From Stomatobaculum sp. (lineage in GTDB: Bacteria > Bacillota_A > Clostridia > Lachnospirales > Lachnospiraceae), in NCBI GenBank assembly GCA_017449925.1, contig JAFSYO010000006.1, positions 1 to 64,000 on the forward strand: DNA of 64,000 nucleotides, given 5' to 3'. Under the pieces are notes generated by a model that worked only from the letters and a program-made list of their open reading frames with translations, did not search any database and was not told the origin of the DNA. Shown here one piece after another: positions 1-8,928 of this stretch (positions are counted from its first letter, which is position 1; each line of letters opens with the position of its first letter). A program made the translations under genes and the position numbers.

Positions 1-552
1 CAGGGACGGGGAGAAGTAGGGCGCGCCGGACGGCCCGAGGCTGACGTTCTTTCCGCGCAGGTCTTCCAGGGAGTGGATGTCGGAGTCCGCCATCACGATG
101 ATGTGGAAGGTGTTCCGGGCTCCCGCGCAGATCGCGCGGAGGTTGTCAGCCGCCTGGCCTTCGTAGTCCCGCTTTCCTTCATAGGCAGACACAATGTCAT
201 CCGCCATGCCCATGCCGATCGTCGTGCTTCCCGAGGAGACGAGGGCGATGTTCTCTCCCGTGCCTCCCGTCGTCTCGCTGGAGCAGACCAGGGCGGGATC
301 ATACTTCTGAATCGTCTGGGCAAGGGCGGTTCCCACCATGTAGTAGTTTCCGCCGCTGGCGCCAGAGGCGATACTCACGTTTCCTGTCTTCGTATAATCG
401 ATTTCCGCCCCCGCCTCAAAATCATTGTTGTCTCCGGAAGACCCGCTGATTCCGGTCGCCGGAGAATTCAGCCATTCCACTGCCGAACTGCATCCGCATA
501 ATAAAATGGAAGCTGAGATCATGAAAGACGCTGCGGCTGTTCGAATTTTCAT
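1..552 (-). CDS. TAXI-family TRAP transporter substrate-binding lipoprotein (partial, C-terminus outside window)
   Basis: Reading the minus strand from ATG at 552, 184 codons run open to the window edge, so the C-terminal part is missing. The N-terminus has a basic, hydrophobic signal with a lipobox (LLCGC, Cys21), so the mature protein should be a membrane-anchored extracytoplasmic receptor. The region 'VSIASGASGGNYYMVGTALA' and the later 'ETTGGTGENIALVSSG' and 'MADSDIHSLEDLRGKNVSLG' stretches are characteristic of TAXI receptors, which deliver small carboxylates or similar ligands to a fused TRAP permease. A GAGAGGAGAG ribosome site precedes the ATG. It is divergent from the LysR gene at 696, a plausible regulator. 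The ligand is unknown, and the permease is expected just upstream of position 1. Confidence 0.85.
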   Translation of the reverse strand, partial: MKIRTAAASFMISASILLCGCSSAVEWLNSPATGISGSSGDNNDFEAGAEIDYTKTGNVSIASGASGGNYYMVGTALAQTIQKYDPALVCSSETTGGTGENIALVSSGSTTIGMGMADDIVSAYEGKRDYEGQAADNLRAICAGARNTFHIIVMADSDIHSLEDLRGKNVSLGPSGAPYFSPSL

Positions 553-695
553 AATGATTCTCTCCTCTCTTCAGAAAACTGCTGCGCTTTTCTCTGTTTA
601 TTCTTCTGTCCTTCTGCGCGTCCCTGTGTGGTATACTTGTATAAACGACATTAACAACTTGCCTGCCGGTCATTTTTCAAGGGAGCAGATGGATT

Positions 696-1685
696 ATGTT
701 CAACAATTACCAGTATTTTCTTGCCCTGGCCGAGGAAAAGAATCTTTCCCGGGCTGCCGAGCGTCTTTTTGTTTCACATCAGCGCCTCAGTCAGTATCTG
801 AAATCGCTGGAAAATGAATATGGGACTGAACTGTTCACGCGCCGGCCTTTTGAACTGACAGACGCGGGAAACATGCTTCTGGAATCCCTGCGGGAAGTAG
901 AACGTATCGACCAGGATTTTCACAGCTGTCTCAGCGACTTCAACGCAGGCAGAAGAGGGACACTCCGCATCGGGACCACGGAAGGCCGCCTTCGCGTAAT
1001 GCTTCCTGATCTGCTTCCCCGTTTCTATAAAGAATACCCGAGAATTGAACTGGATATGCAGGCAGCCCGGACCCCGGAGCTTCTGGAACGTCTCCGCTCC
1101 AATCAGCTGGATTTCATCATCATAGGCAATTATGACATTGACAGGCCGGACCCCCGCCTCCGGCAAAAAGCCGTCCTGCAGGAACATCTTTACCTTGTGA
1201 TCTCAGATAATCTTCTGAAAGAGACTTTTCCTGACCGCTACCCGGACTGCATCCGGGAATTCAGCCACGGCGCTGATCTCCGGGAGTTTCAGGATGTGCT
1301 CTTCCTTCTGAATCACAGCGGTTTTTCCACCCGGATCATGCTGAAGCATCACCTTATGAATATCGGCGCCGAACTCCGGAAATACCAGGAACTGAGCGCC
1401 ATGGATCTTCAGTACAGGCTCGCTTCCAGAGATATGGCTGCATGCTTCGCGCTGACCATTTACCTGGAGGATATCCACAACCTGAACCTGTCCGGGAGCG
1501 GTCTTTCCAGACTTCATGTTTTCCCGATCCTTGGCATGGATGAGACCAACCAGATTTCCATCACCTTTCTTCGCGGGCGGAAGTTTCCATCTTATACACG
1601 CCGCGCCATGAAGCTTGTGGAAGAAATCTGCGCGGAATACAGCTGCTTTGATCTCTCTGCTGTCAGCAGGCCTGAAGAAGCGTGA
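696..1685 (+). CDS. LysR-family transcriptional regulator
   Basis: A 329-residue protein with the LysR winged-helix domain at residues about 3-60 (AEEKNLSRAAERLFVSHQRLSQYLKSLE), followed by a periplasmic-binding-protein-like effector domain ('GTLRIGTTEGRLRVMLPDLLPRF' onward). It is divergent from the TAXI receptor gene, and its last 23 bp overlap the convergent PrpD gene, so it could regulate either neighbour. A palindromic TATACTTGTATA lies at 632-643 in the divergent promoter region, compatible with a LysR T-N11-A type site, but this is only a guess. The effector is unknown. An AAGGGAG sequence lies about 12 nt before the chosen ATG, slightly far but the best start in frame. Confidence 0.93.
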   Translation: MFNNYQYFLALAEEKNLSRAAERLFVSHQRLSQYLKSLENEYGTELFTRRPFELTDAGNMLLESLREVERIDQDFHSCLSDFNAGRRGTLRIGTTEGRLRVMLPDLLPRFYKEYPRIELDMQAARTPELLERLRSNQLDFIIIGNYDIDRPDPRLRQKAVLQEHLYLVISDNLLKETFPDRYPDCIREFSHGADLREFQDVLFLLNHSGFSTRIMLKHHLMNIGAELRKYQELSAMDLQYRLASRDMAACFALTIYLEDIHNLNLSGSGLSRLHVFPILGMDETNQISITFLRGRKFPSYTRRAMKLVEEICAEYSCFDLSAVSRPEEA

Positions 1686-3057
1686 TCAGCTCACGAAATC
1701 TTCCGGGGTTCTCAAGGCTGCGAACACAGGCGCAGACAGCCTCCTCCGTTTTTTCAAACGGAGTTTCCTTTGAGAGACGCCGGTATTTTTCCTGGAGCTG
1801 CTCCCATCCAAACGGCTTTTCCGCCTCGCCGGAGGGAAGCGTTTCCAGTTGTTCAACAGAAGATCCATCTTTCATCCGGATGACGATCCTGGCCGCTCCC
1901 CAGTGGCTGGGATTTTTCTTTACATGCTCGTCTATTTCAGGATCCATCACCAGACGGATCCTTGATGCCAGATCAAAAATCTCCGGATGATGCATGGATT
2001 CTTCCAGAACAGCTTCACTGCTGAGATGCCCTTTGTACAAGGCGGCCGCCAGTGCAAATTCCAGACTGCACTGGGCTCCGATCAGGGTTTCCGGAGATGG
2101 CTTTGACAATCTCCCCACAAATGGCGTGGTATGTACTTCGATGTCCAGGATGTCATCCGGCAGGATTCTGTATTTCTCCCTGAGGAGAAGAACGGCGTCA
2201 ACAGCTGCGTGAAGTCCGCGCATACAGGCATGCATCTTAAAATATGTTTCGCGGATCTTGAAATCCCTGCCAAGATCCTTCAGGATCCTTTCCGGTCTCG
2301 GATCATTTGAAAATGCCTGGAGAAAACCCTTCTTTCCTTCAATTGCCTGAATGGGACCGGTAAAGCCCTGCTTTGCGAAGGTGACCGCCTCCATCCCGTT
2401 CCGGACGGCGAAGGAGCCGCACAGCACCTTTCCCATGCTCCCGTCATTCTGGTATTCGATCAGTCCCCCGGAAAACAGCGCGGCGATTCCCAGCGCATTC
2501 CGCATTTCTTCCTGATCCAGCCCGCAAAGCTTTCCGATCGCGGCCGCACAGGCAATCCCCCCGACGATCCCGGTGGCATCAAATCCCCGCTCTCTGTAAG
2601 AACTCGGGTTGATGGCGCTTCCGATCCGTGCGTATACATCATAGGATGCGACGATCGCCGCCAGCAGATCCTTTTCGCTGCTTCCGCACTGTTCTGCGGT
2701 GCTGAACACAGCCGGGATGATCACACTACCCGGATGTCCCATGGCAAAGCGGTGTCCGTCATCCAGATCAGTACACCGGGCCATCACCGCATGCGCGGTA
2801 AACGCATCCTCTCTGGATACAGCGTCACCGCCAAGCAGAGTGACCTTTTTCTCTCCCTCTGTTAACTGCGGTACGCGTCTGATGTATTCGACAGCTTTCT
2901 TTCCTAATTCTGTGTACCTGCCTCCGCACATATTTCCCAAGCTATCAAACAGGCACTTTTTTGCCGCCTCCACAACATCTTCCGGCAGATCCTCATACCG
3001 GAGCTTCACAACATATTCAGCCAGTTTCTCTGTGATTAGTTTCATGTCCGCATTCAC
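1663..3057 (-). CDS. MmgE/PrpD family protein (copy 1)
   Basis: A 464-residue full-length member of the MmgE/PrpD family, which includes 2-methylcitrate dehydratase, cis-aconitate decarboxylase and iminodisuccinate epimerase. Visible family hallmarks are the N-terminal helical 'LAEYVVKLRYEDLPEDVVEAAKKCLFDSLGNM', the 'TDLDDGHRFAMGHPGSVIIPAVF' active-site region, and the 'HACMRGLHAAVDAVL' region of the capping domain. It shares only moderate similarity with the two other PrpD proteins in this window. Its stop codon lies inside the 3' end of the convergent LysR gene (23-bp overlap). The substrate cannot be predicted; the PrpD-LysR-TAXI grouping suggests a carboxylate taken up from outside. Confidence 0.9.
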   Translation of the reverse strand: MNADMKLITEKLAEYVVKLRYEDLPEDVVEAAKKCLFDSLGNMCGGRYTELGKKAVEYIRRVPQLTEGEKKVTLLGGDAVSREDAFTAHAVMARCTDLDDGHRFAMGHPGSVIIPAVFSTAEQCGSSEKDLLAAIVASYDVYARIGSAINPSSYRERGFDATGIVGGIACAAAIGKLCGLDQEEMRNALGIAALFSGGLIEYQNDGSMGKVLCGSFAVRNGMEAVTFAKQGFTGPIQAIEGKKGFLQAFSNDPRPERILKDLGRDFKIRETYFKMHACMRGLHAAVDAVLLLREKYRILPDDILDIEVHTTPFVGRLSKPSPETLIGAQCSLEFALAAALYKGHLSSEAVLEESMHHPEIFDLASRIRLVMDPEIDEHVKKNPSHWGAARIVIRMKDGSSVEQLETLPSGEAEKPFGWEQLQEKYRRLSKETPFEKTEEAVCACVRSLENPGRFRELITLLQAC

Positions 3058-3091
3058 CTTTTTTGTTTTCCGCTGCGCAGCAAATACGGGT

Positions 3092-3153
3092 TGCTTATGT
3101 GGAAACTATACCATCTGTCCATGCAACAAAAAAGCATGGATAGTTTTCATTTC
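3092..3153 (-). promoter_or_regulatory. Putative promoter and inverted repeats upstream of PrpD copy 1
   Basis: On the minus strand an extended -10 (TGGTATAGT, complement of 3105-3113) precedes the PrpD gene. Just upstream lie nested inverted repeats: CCATGC (3119-3124) with GCATGG (3134-3139), and GAAACTAT (3102-3109) with ATAGTTTTC (3140-3148). They overlap the expected -35 region and look like a regulator site. The regulator is unknown; the LysR protein encoded at 696-1685 is one candidate. Confidence 0.4.
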
Positions 3154-3338
3154 TGCAACATATTATGGATGAGCACACTGACAAAAACCATCCCGTTTCC
3201 AGAATCTGGAAATGTTTTCATACTTTGAAAATTTATGGATTTATCTTTTCGAATCCTGTATTCTCTGGTCATCGGTGAACGACAGATGATCACCGGACAC
3301 CCGGTGGAAACACCCGAAGGAGAGAAGGAGAAAAACGA

Positions 3339-3929
3339 ATGGAAAGAAAAGTGCTTCTTATTATGGCGGACCAATGCGAAGAGGGAGAAGTCGCGGAGAT
3401 CCTTGATATCATGCGAAGGGCGGGCTTCGTCTGTGACGGTGTGAGCATTGCCGGCGAATACGTCACCGGACAGCACGGTGTCAGGATCCTGGCGGACAGC
3501 ATCATGAAGGAGGATATTTCCGAATATAAGGATTATGACTGCCTGGTCCTCCCCGGCGGCTGGGGCGCGGCGGACGCCATGGCAGCAGATTCCAGAGTCC
3601 TCGAACTTGTGCGCTTCTATGCGGCGGATCCTTCAAAATATCTCGCGGCGGTATGTGCGGCGCCCGGCATCCTGGCGAAGGCCGGAGTCACAAAAGGAAA
3701 GACCCTGACCTCCTACCCCGGGCCGAAGCTGGAGCCCCTTTTCACAGACGCGGACTATGTACAGGATACAGTCGCTTTTGACGACGACCGGCATCTCATC
3801 ACCAGCAGAGGTCCCGCCACCGCGATGCCTTTTGCCTTCGCCATTGTGGATGCCCTCGGCGGCGACAGCGCTTTTATTAAAGAACGTTTCCTTTACAACA
3901 TGCTGAAAGACTGGCCTGACCGCGTCTGA
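3339..3929 (+). CDS. DJ-1/PfpI family protein
   Basis: A 196-residue DJ-1/PfpI superfamily protein with an alpha/beta Rossmann-like fold. The conserved 'DYDCLVLPGG' strand-turn (residues about 65-74) and the nucleophile elbow 'YLAAVCAAPGILAKAG' with Cys106 are present, as is the later 'LITSRGPATAMPFAFAIVDALGG' segment typical of the DJ-1/ThiJ branch. Members are deglycase, chaperone or amidase-like enzymes, or redox sensors, and the exact reaction cannot be read here. A strong GGAGA-rich ribosome site precedes the ATG. It is followed after 74 bp by an SLC13-type permease on the same strand, so the two may be co-transcribed. Confidence 0.9.
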   Translation: MERKVLLIMADQCEEGEVAEILDIMRRAGFVCDGVSIAGEYVTGQHGVRILADSIMKEDISEYKDYDCLVLPGGWGAADAMAADSRVLELVRFYAADPSKYLAAVCAAPGILAKAGVTKGKTLTSYPGPKLEPLFTDADYVQDTVAFDDDRHLITSRGPATAMPFAFAIVDALGGDSAFIKERFLYNMLKDWPDRV

Positions 3930-4003
3930 GCAGCCGTGCCTCATACATCAGAACATACCGTTCAGAATAACAGGAACATTACAATAGAAAGGAGTATACT
4001 TTT

Positions 4004-5287
4004 ATGACAACGCAGGTCGCAATGCTGCTCGCTATTCTCGCAGCCATGTCCATTTCTTTCTTCACCGAACTGCTTCCTATCTCTTTTACAGCCCTTATGG
4101 TTCCTGTCCTCCTTCAGGCGACGGGGATCTTAAAACCCGCCGAGGCCTGGGCAGGCTTTTCCAACACAACGATCATCACCTGGTACGGTCTCTTCGTTAT
4201 CGGCGGCGCCTTTACCAGAACATCCTTCACAAAAAAGATCCGGGATTTTGTCAACAGAAACGCGAAGGGCAGTTCCGTGCGCGTCACCCTGATCGTCCTG
4301 ATCGCCTGCTCCGTGATCGGCATCATGACCAGCGCCGGCGGGACCATCGCCCTCTTAAGTCCCCTGCTTCTCGAGATCTGTAAGGACACCGGCATGGATC
4401 CCAAAAAGCTGTTCAAGCCGACTGCCGATATCTGCAACTGGGCCTCTGTCCAGATGCTGCCGGTCGGCGGATCCATCGCTTACCTGATGTGGTTCAATTC
4501 TTACCTGGAGCAGGTAGGAACGGATCTGCGCTATGGTCTGTTCGATTTCACCTTCATCAAGTTCCCCATGTGGCTCGTTCTTGTCGCATACTATCTTTTC
4601 ATGAGCCGCGGGCAGAAGCTGAAAGACGCTTCCGTCGGAGAAGTGGTCGAGGATGAAAAACCGTCTCGCTACACTCCCGCCCAGGAGAAAGAGATCGTCG
4701 GGATCTTCTTTATCAACGTCATCCTGATGGTGATTGCCAGCATGACAAAGATCATCGCCCCCTATCTTGTCAGCCTGTTCTTCGCGGCGGTGATCGTCGG
4801 CAGAGGATATCTCACCGAAAAAGAAGCTTTCCAGTCCGTCAGCTGGCAGACCGTTTTCCTCGTCGCCGGCACCCTGCCCCTGGCGACAGCGATCAACTCC
4901 TCCGGCATGAGCGACTGGATCGTAAGTCTGGTGCAGGCGATGTTCCCGTCCCTGACGAATCCGGTAGTCCTTGCGACAGCGTTCGCGGTCCTCTCCATGA
5001 TCGTTACGCAGTTCATGAGCAACCTCGCTGTCTGGGCTGTGTTCGGTCCGATCGCCGCATCCATGGCCGTGTCCATGGGAATGGATCCCCGTCTGGTCCT
5101 CGCCGGTGTGAGCGTCGGCTCCATCATCTGCTTCGCGACTCCGATGGCGGCTCCCGCGCCCGCTTACGCATACTCTGCGGCAGGGTTCACGATGAAAGAG
5201 TATATCAAGATGGGGTGGTTCCCCTGCGTGCTTATGACGATCGTTTTCGTCCTCTGGGCTCCTCTCGTACTCAACTGGCTCTACTGA
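4004..5287 (+). CDS. SLC13/DASS-type anion permease
   Basis: A 427-residue polytopic membrane protein with about 10-12 hydrophobic segments, starting with two N-terminal helices (residues 5-45). Motifs such as 'GLFVIGGAFTRTSF', 'IMTSAGGTIALLSPLLLEI' and the C-terminal 'ATPMAAPAPAYAYSAAGFTMKEYIKMG' resemble the SLC13/CitMHS ion transporter superfamily, which carries di- and tricarboxylates with a cation. The loop around residues 205-225 is hydrophilic (DASVGEVVEDEKPSRYTPAQ). GAAAGGAG precedes the ATG. It lies between a DJ-1 gene and an RpiR regulator and ends at a strong terminator. The substrate is likely an organic anion handled by the neighbouring PrpD-type enzymes (inference). Confidence 0.85.
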   Translation: MTTQVAMLLAILAAMSISFFTELLPISFTALMVPVLLQATGILKPAEAWAGFSNTTIITWYGLFVIGGAFTRTSFTKKIRDFVNRNAKGSSVRVTLIVLIACSVIGIMTSAGGTIALLSPLLLEICKDTGMDPKKLFKPTADICNWASVQMLPVGGSIAYLMWFNSYLEQVGTDLRYGLFDFTFIKFPMWLVLVAYYLFMSRGQKLKDASVGEVVEDEKPSRYTPAQEKEIVGIFFINVILMVIASMTKIIAPYLVSLFFAAVIVGRGYLTEKEAFQSVSWQTVFLVAGTLPLATAINSSGMSDWIVSLVQAMFPSLTNPVVLATAFAVLSMIVTQFMSNLAVWAVFGPIAASMAVSMGMDPRLVLAGVSVGSIICFATPMAAPAPAYAYSAAGFTMKEYIKMGWFPCVLMTIVFVLWAPLVLNWLY

Positions 5288-5340
5288 TCCAGGTCCGGGT
5301 CCGTTCTCAGCAGAAAACACCCAGTTAAACAGCCCTGTGG

Positions 5341-5378
5341 AAAAAACCCTGCGGTTCCTTTGTTCCGCAGGGTTTTTT
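5341..5378 (+). terminator. Rho-independent terminator
   Basis: A perfect 14-bp stem (AAAAAACCCTGCGG / CCGCAGGGTTTTTT) with a 10-nt loop and a terminal T-run lies 53 bp after the permease stop codon. Confidence 0.93.
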
Positions 5379-5477
5379 CTGTATAATAACACTGTAACAC
5401 CGGCATCGAAGAATTGAAGGATTACATGCTGCAGAGTTTCACTCAGGTAAATGACAGATATGAAAAGGTGACAAACC

Positions 5478-6272
5478 ATGTTCTACGGCAAACTCCCGAT
5501 CCTCCTGCTGGCACAGCTTTCCAGCAGCTCCCCCAATTCCACGAACAGCCAGATCGCGTCCTACATTCTTGACCACCTGGAAGAAGTAAGGGATTCCTCG
5601 ATCCGCGACCTTGCGGCCAGATGCTTTGTGTCTCTCAGTTCCATCAGCCGATTCTGCCGGGATATGGGACTGAACGACTTCGCGGAACTTCGGGAACTGA
5701 TCACGGAGACAGACCTGAAGTTTGAGATCGCCTCAGAGTCCGAAGACCCTGAGACACAGAAAAAGGACTACCTGACCAAAGTCAGAGAGTCCATCTTTCT
5801 GGTGGAAAAAAGTCTCGACATGCAAAAGGTTAAAAAACTTGTGGAGGACATCGACCGATACCGGAAAATATCCGTATTCGGAATATTGAAAGGTGCGACT
5901 GCCGCGATCAACCTGCAGACCAGCCTCCTCATGCTTGGAAAACTCTCCCATACCCAGCTGCAGTTCTCGAAGCAGATAGAATACCTGGAGCAGGCAGACG
6001 AAGAAGACCTCATCATCCTGTTCAGCTATACCGGCATCTATTTCGACTATGAGTACCCGAACCGCCGGATCCCGGCGAATATAAAGCGCCCGAAGATCTG
6101 GTTCATCACCGGTAACACAAACGTCAGGAAATCGGAATTCATCAACGAAGTCCTGTATTTCTCCTCCCGTCAGAACCAGCCGTCGCATCCCTACCAGCTT
6201 CAGGCAGTGGGCGATGTCATCGCCCAGAGCTATGCCCACTATCTTGCCGTGAAGCCGGCCGAAAGCACATAA
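5478..6272 (+). CDS. MurR/RpiR-family transcriptional regulator
   Basis: A 264-residue protein with an N-terminal RpiR-type helix-turn-helix (residues about 20-75, including 'FVSLSSISRFCRDMGLNDFAEL'). A C-terminal SIS-like sugar-phosphate-binding domain starts about residue 115 ('RYRKISVFGILKGATAAINLQTSLLMLGK'). RpiR regulators usually sense phosphorylated sugars, but SIS domains here are degenerate enough that the ligand is uncertain. It stands between two strong terminators, so it is monocistronic with its own promoter in the 5379-5477 gap. It could regulate the upstream permease or the convergent PrpD gene. Confidence 0.9.
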   Translation: MFYGKLPILLLAQLSSSSPNSTNSQIASYILDHLEEVRDSSIRDLAARCFVSLSSISRFCRDMGLNDFAELRELITETDLKFEIASESEDPETQKKDYLTKVRESIFLVEKSLDMQKVKKLVEDIDRYRKISVFGILKGATAAINLQTSLLMLGKLSHTQLQFSKQIEYLEQADEEDLIILFSYTGIYFDYEYPNRRIPANIKRPKIWFITGNTNVRKSEFINEVLYFSSRQNQPSHPYQLQAVGDVIAQSYAHYLAVKPAEST

Positions 6273-6280
6273 AAAAAGAA

Positions 6281-6321
6281 GGGCAGCCGCACCAGCTTTC
6301 TTAGATCTGGTGCGGCTGCCC
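6281..6321. terminator. Bidirectional rho-independent terminator
   Basis: A perfect 15-bp inverted repeat (GGGCAGCCGCACCAG / CTGGTGCGGCTGCCC) with an 11-nt loop lies between the RpiR gene and the convergent PrpD gene. It has an A-run on its left side (6271-6280) and a T-rich right side. Confidence 0.9.
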
Positions 6322-6351
6322 TGTATTTTCATTTTCAGCAGTTTCAGCTTT

Positions 6352-7716
6352 TTACCATCTCAGCAGATCCAGGAAATTCTCAAGATCCCTTTCTTTCTCA
6401 AACGCCGCGCAGCGGTCCATGACCTCGCGGATCCTTTCCTCCGGAAGCAGTCCCGTAGCTCCGGTGACAAACTTGTTCACCAGCTCCTCAAAGCCCACGG
6501 GATTCTGCGGGGAGCCCTTCAGGTCATAGCACTCCTCGCCGTACTCTGTTCCATCCTTCATGACGATCTTCACCGCTGCCCCGCGGCGCTTCGGATAGAA
6601 CGCGTCCACCGCCGGGTCCATGGTCACTGTCACCTTGTTGGAAAGCTCCAGGTACTTCGGATCCGTGTACATGGGTTCCGTCAGGTGGCGTACCGCCACG
6701 CCGCGGTCAATGAGGGCCGCCGCCACGCCGTAGGCAATGCTGAATTTCGCGTCGCCCGGGTTTTTCGGCTCCTTGATCTTTCCGGTGAGGTCATAGGCCA
6801 CATGGTGAGTCCCAACTTCGACCCGCTCCACCTTTGTATAGTCGATGTCGTGGGCTGACGCCTGGTTCAGCACCGCCTCAATGGCCGGCTGGGAGTGACG
6901 GCAGGTGGGGTAGAACTTGGAGTAGGTCTCCGTGATCTGGAAGGGCTTTCCCAGGTCCTTTCCGACTTCGTCCGGATCCAGCTTTTTCGACATCGCCTGG
7001 AACAGGCCCGTCTTTCCTTCAAAGACTGTCAGGGTGCCTTCCAGCCCCTCCCTGGCCACATAGGCGCAGCTGATGCCGTTCATGGCGGCATTTCCCACCA
7101 TGACGCACTTGGACTGCTGCCCCGAAACGGTCGCCTCCATGAGGCCTGCGGCCTGCAGCCCGCTCATGCCGAGGCCCGCAGCCATCTGCTCTTCATTCAG
7201 CTTCATGAGTTTCCCTGTCACCGCCATGGCGCCGATGGTGTCGCAGGTGGCGGAAGGGTGGAAGCCGTGGTCGATCAGGTCCGGAGCCTGTGCCACAGCG
7301 ATCCGGTACACCGTCTCATAACCGAGGACGATAGCCGCAAGCACTTCCTTTCCGTTACTGCCGAGCTCCGCCCCCATGACCAGCGCCGTAGGGATCACCA
7401 CGGCTCCCGCATGGACGCCGGCGAATTTGTGCCCGTCGTCCAGCTCGATGGCATGCGCAAAGGTGGCGTCCAGCATGGCCGCCCGGGCCGCGGGATAGCT
7501 GTACGGGCAGTCCGGACCGATGGGCTTCCTGATCCCGGCCCCGAGGTGCGCGACCGCTTTCTCCAGCTGTTCCGCATACGCCCAGCCGGAACGGCCGGCG
7601 ATCATGGCCCCGATAGTATCCAGAAGACGCTCCTTCGCGGCAGCAAGGATCTCTTCGGGAATGTTCTCATAATCCGTCTCACAGATCAGTTTCGCAAACT
7701 GTTTTGTCAGTTCCAT
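6352..7716 (-). CDS. MmgE/PrpD family protein (copy 2)
   Basis: A 454-residue full-length MmgE/PrpD protein. Family marks are 'FAKLICETDYENIPEEILAAAKERLLDTIGAM' at the N-terminus, 'ATFAHAIELDDGHKFAGVHAGAVVIPTAL' around the active site, and 'KFYPTCRHSQPAIEAVLNQA' in the cap domain. TCGGAGG precedes the ATG. It ends at the shared bidirectional terminator with the RpiR gene, and the LysR gene at 7848-8777 lies upstream on the same strand. It probably acts on a hydroxy- or unsaturated polycarboxylate; no substrate can be assigned. Confidence 0.9.
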   Translation of the reverse strand: MELTKQFAKLICETDYENIPEEILAAAKERLLDTIGAMIAGRSGWAYAEQLEKAVAHLGAGIRKPIGPDCPYSYPAARAAMLDATFAHAIELDDGHKFAGVHAGAVVIPTALVMGAELGSNGKEVLAAIVLGYETVYRIAVAQAPDLIDHGFHPSATCDTIGAMAVTGKLMKLNEEQMAAGLGMSGLQAAGLMEATVSGQQSKCVMVGNAAMNGISCAYVAREGLEGTLTVFEGKTGLFQAMSKKLDPDEVGKDLGKPFQITETYSKFYPTCRHSQPAIEAVLNQASAHDIDYTKVERVEVGTHHVAYDLTGKIKEPKNPGDAKFSIAYGVAAALIDRGVAVRHLTEPMYTDPKYLELSNKVTVTMDPAVDAFYPKRRGAAVKIVMKDGTEYGEECYDLKGSPQNPVGFEELVNKFVTGATGLLPEERIREVMDRCAAFEKERDLENFLDLLRW

Positions 7717-7753
7717 GTTTTTCCTCCGATGCTGATTCTTTAATTGAACTGTA

Positions 7754-7767
7754 GCATGGGATCATGC
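7754..7767. promoter_or_regulatory. Inverted repeat in the promoter region of PrpD copy 2
   Basis: GCATG-GGAT-CATGC forms a short perfect inverted repeat just downstream of a possible minus-strand -35 box (TTGCAT). The GCATG half-site also occurs as an inverted repeat upstream of PrpD copy 1. It is a possible operator; no regulator can be named. Confidence 0.3.
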
Positions 7768-7847
7768 AACTGGAAAGCACCTGTTAATAGCAGATACGCA
7801 ATCATCTGTTGCCTTAATCAACCTTTTTCATCTTCATTGATCAGCTC

Positions 7848-8777
7848 CTAAAACATACTTTTCCGGCATTCTTCGACAAGAAGATCGATAAAAGCCTTCT
7901 TGTACTCGGAGACATAGGCCTTTCTGTGAGTGACCACAAAGAGTTCGTTTGCGTCCGCGATCTCCGGGATGTGGAAGGACAAAAGCCGGCCCGCGATGCG
8001 GGAAGCCCGGGGCAGGACCGCGTTCCGCAGCATCTGCTGCGGGCAGAAGCAGGCGCCGACCTGGTGGCTTGCCAGCTCCATCTGCACGTGGTAGCCGTCC
8101 ACGGAGATGACCTGTTCCGGCGGAAGGTCCAGACCCTCCAGATATTCATTGATCCGCAGGCGGAAGTTCGTGGCCTGCTGGCTCAGGATCAGTGTCATTT
8201 TCAGGAGGTCCCCCCGTTTGATAACGCCGATCTCCGCGGGGTCCCGGTCCAGCGCCGTCCTGAGGTAATCGGCGGAAACGACCAGATAGGCTGCTTCGGA
8301 ACCGATGCGGACACGGTGGAATTCCGGCAGGTCCCGGGCGTTGACGCCGAAAAAGAGATCCAGGTCGCCGTTCAGAAGCATCTTTTCAAAGTCGCTGGTA
8401 TCGTGGTTGAAAAAATTCAGGACTACGTTGGGATAACGCGCCCGGAAACGTGCGACGGTCTCCGGAAGGATGCACCGTGACCTGGCGGAATGGATGCCGA
8501 TGTTCAGCCGGCCCCGCTGCTTGTCCCGGATCTCTGTCAGTTCCGCCTGAAGCCCGTCCTCCAGGACGCGGATCTTCTGAAGGGTGTGGTAGAACGCCTC
8601 TCCTTCCCGGGTCAGCTGGAAGCGGGGCCTGCGGAGAAAAAGCACAGCCCCGCAGGACTGTTCCAGTTTCCTGATCTGTTCACTCAGGGACTGCTGGGTG
8701 ATAAACAGTTTCCGGGCAGCACTGGAGATGCCCTGCTCCTCGACGACTGTCATAAAATACTGTTCCGCGGTCTGCAT
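7848..8777 (-). CDS. LysR-family transcriptional regulator
   Basis: A 309-residue LysR protein: the HTH domain is at residues about 3-60 (EEQGISSAARKLFITQQSLSEQIRKLE) and the effector domain follows ('GRLNIGIHSARSRCILPETVARF'). It is divergent from the hydrogenase operon at 8929, the classic arrangement for a regulator of the divergent operon; it also lies upstream of PrpD copy 2 on the same strand. Its leader contains a GGCGTTATTCAGAGGAG block, also found before two other genes in this window, and a palindrome AATAAC-GCCA-GTTATT at 8796-8811. The effector is unknown. Confidence 0.93.
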   Translation of the reverse strand: MQTAEQYFMTVVEEQGISSAARKLFITQQSLSEQIRKLEQSCGAVLFLRRPRFQLTREGEAFYHTLQKIRVLEDGLQAELTEIRDKQRGRLNIGIHSARSRCILPETVARFRARYPNVVLNFFNHDTSDFEKMLLNGDLDLFFGVNARDLPEFHRVRIGSEAAYLVVSADYLRTALDRDPAEIGVIKRGDLLKMTLILSQQATNFRLRINEYLEGLDLPPEQVISVDGYHVQMELASHQVGACFCPQQMLRNAVLPRASRIAGRLLSFHIPEIADANELFVVTHRKAYVSEYKKAFIDLLVEECRKSMF

Positions 8778-8787
8778 GTGTCTGTTT

Positions 8788-8811
8788 CTCCTCTGAATAA
8801 CGCCAGTTATT
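8788..8811 (-). promoter_or_regulatory. Repeated leader/RBS block (copy 1) with palindrome
   Basis: On the minus strand CTGGCGTTATTCAGAGGAG lies just before the LysR start codon. The same block, C(C/T)GGCGTTAT(C/T)AGAGGAG, occurs before the genes starting at 29016 and 52847. Here it also forms AATAAC-GCCA-GTTATT (8796-8811), which resembles the island-wide operator but has a 4-nt instead of a 3-nt centre. Confidence 0.4.
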
Positions 8812-8928
8812 GTCTGCCGCTCTTTTACAGGATTCTCCCTGTGATACTAAAATAATATCCAGTTTTACCTGTGTCAATATCCGGATTATCATATCCACAT
8901 CGATCCAATTCCATAATAAGGAGGAGCC

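Noticed and set aside
632..643. TATACTTGTATA palindrome as a firm LysR operator
   Set aside because: One short palindrome without a second site or a consensus to compare is not enough; mentioned only as a possibility.
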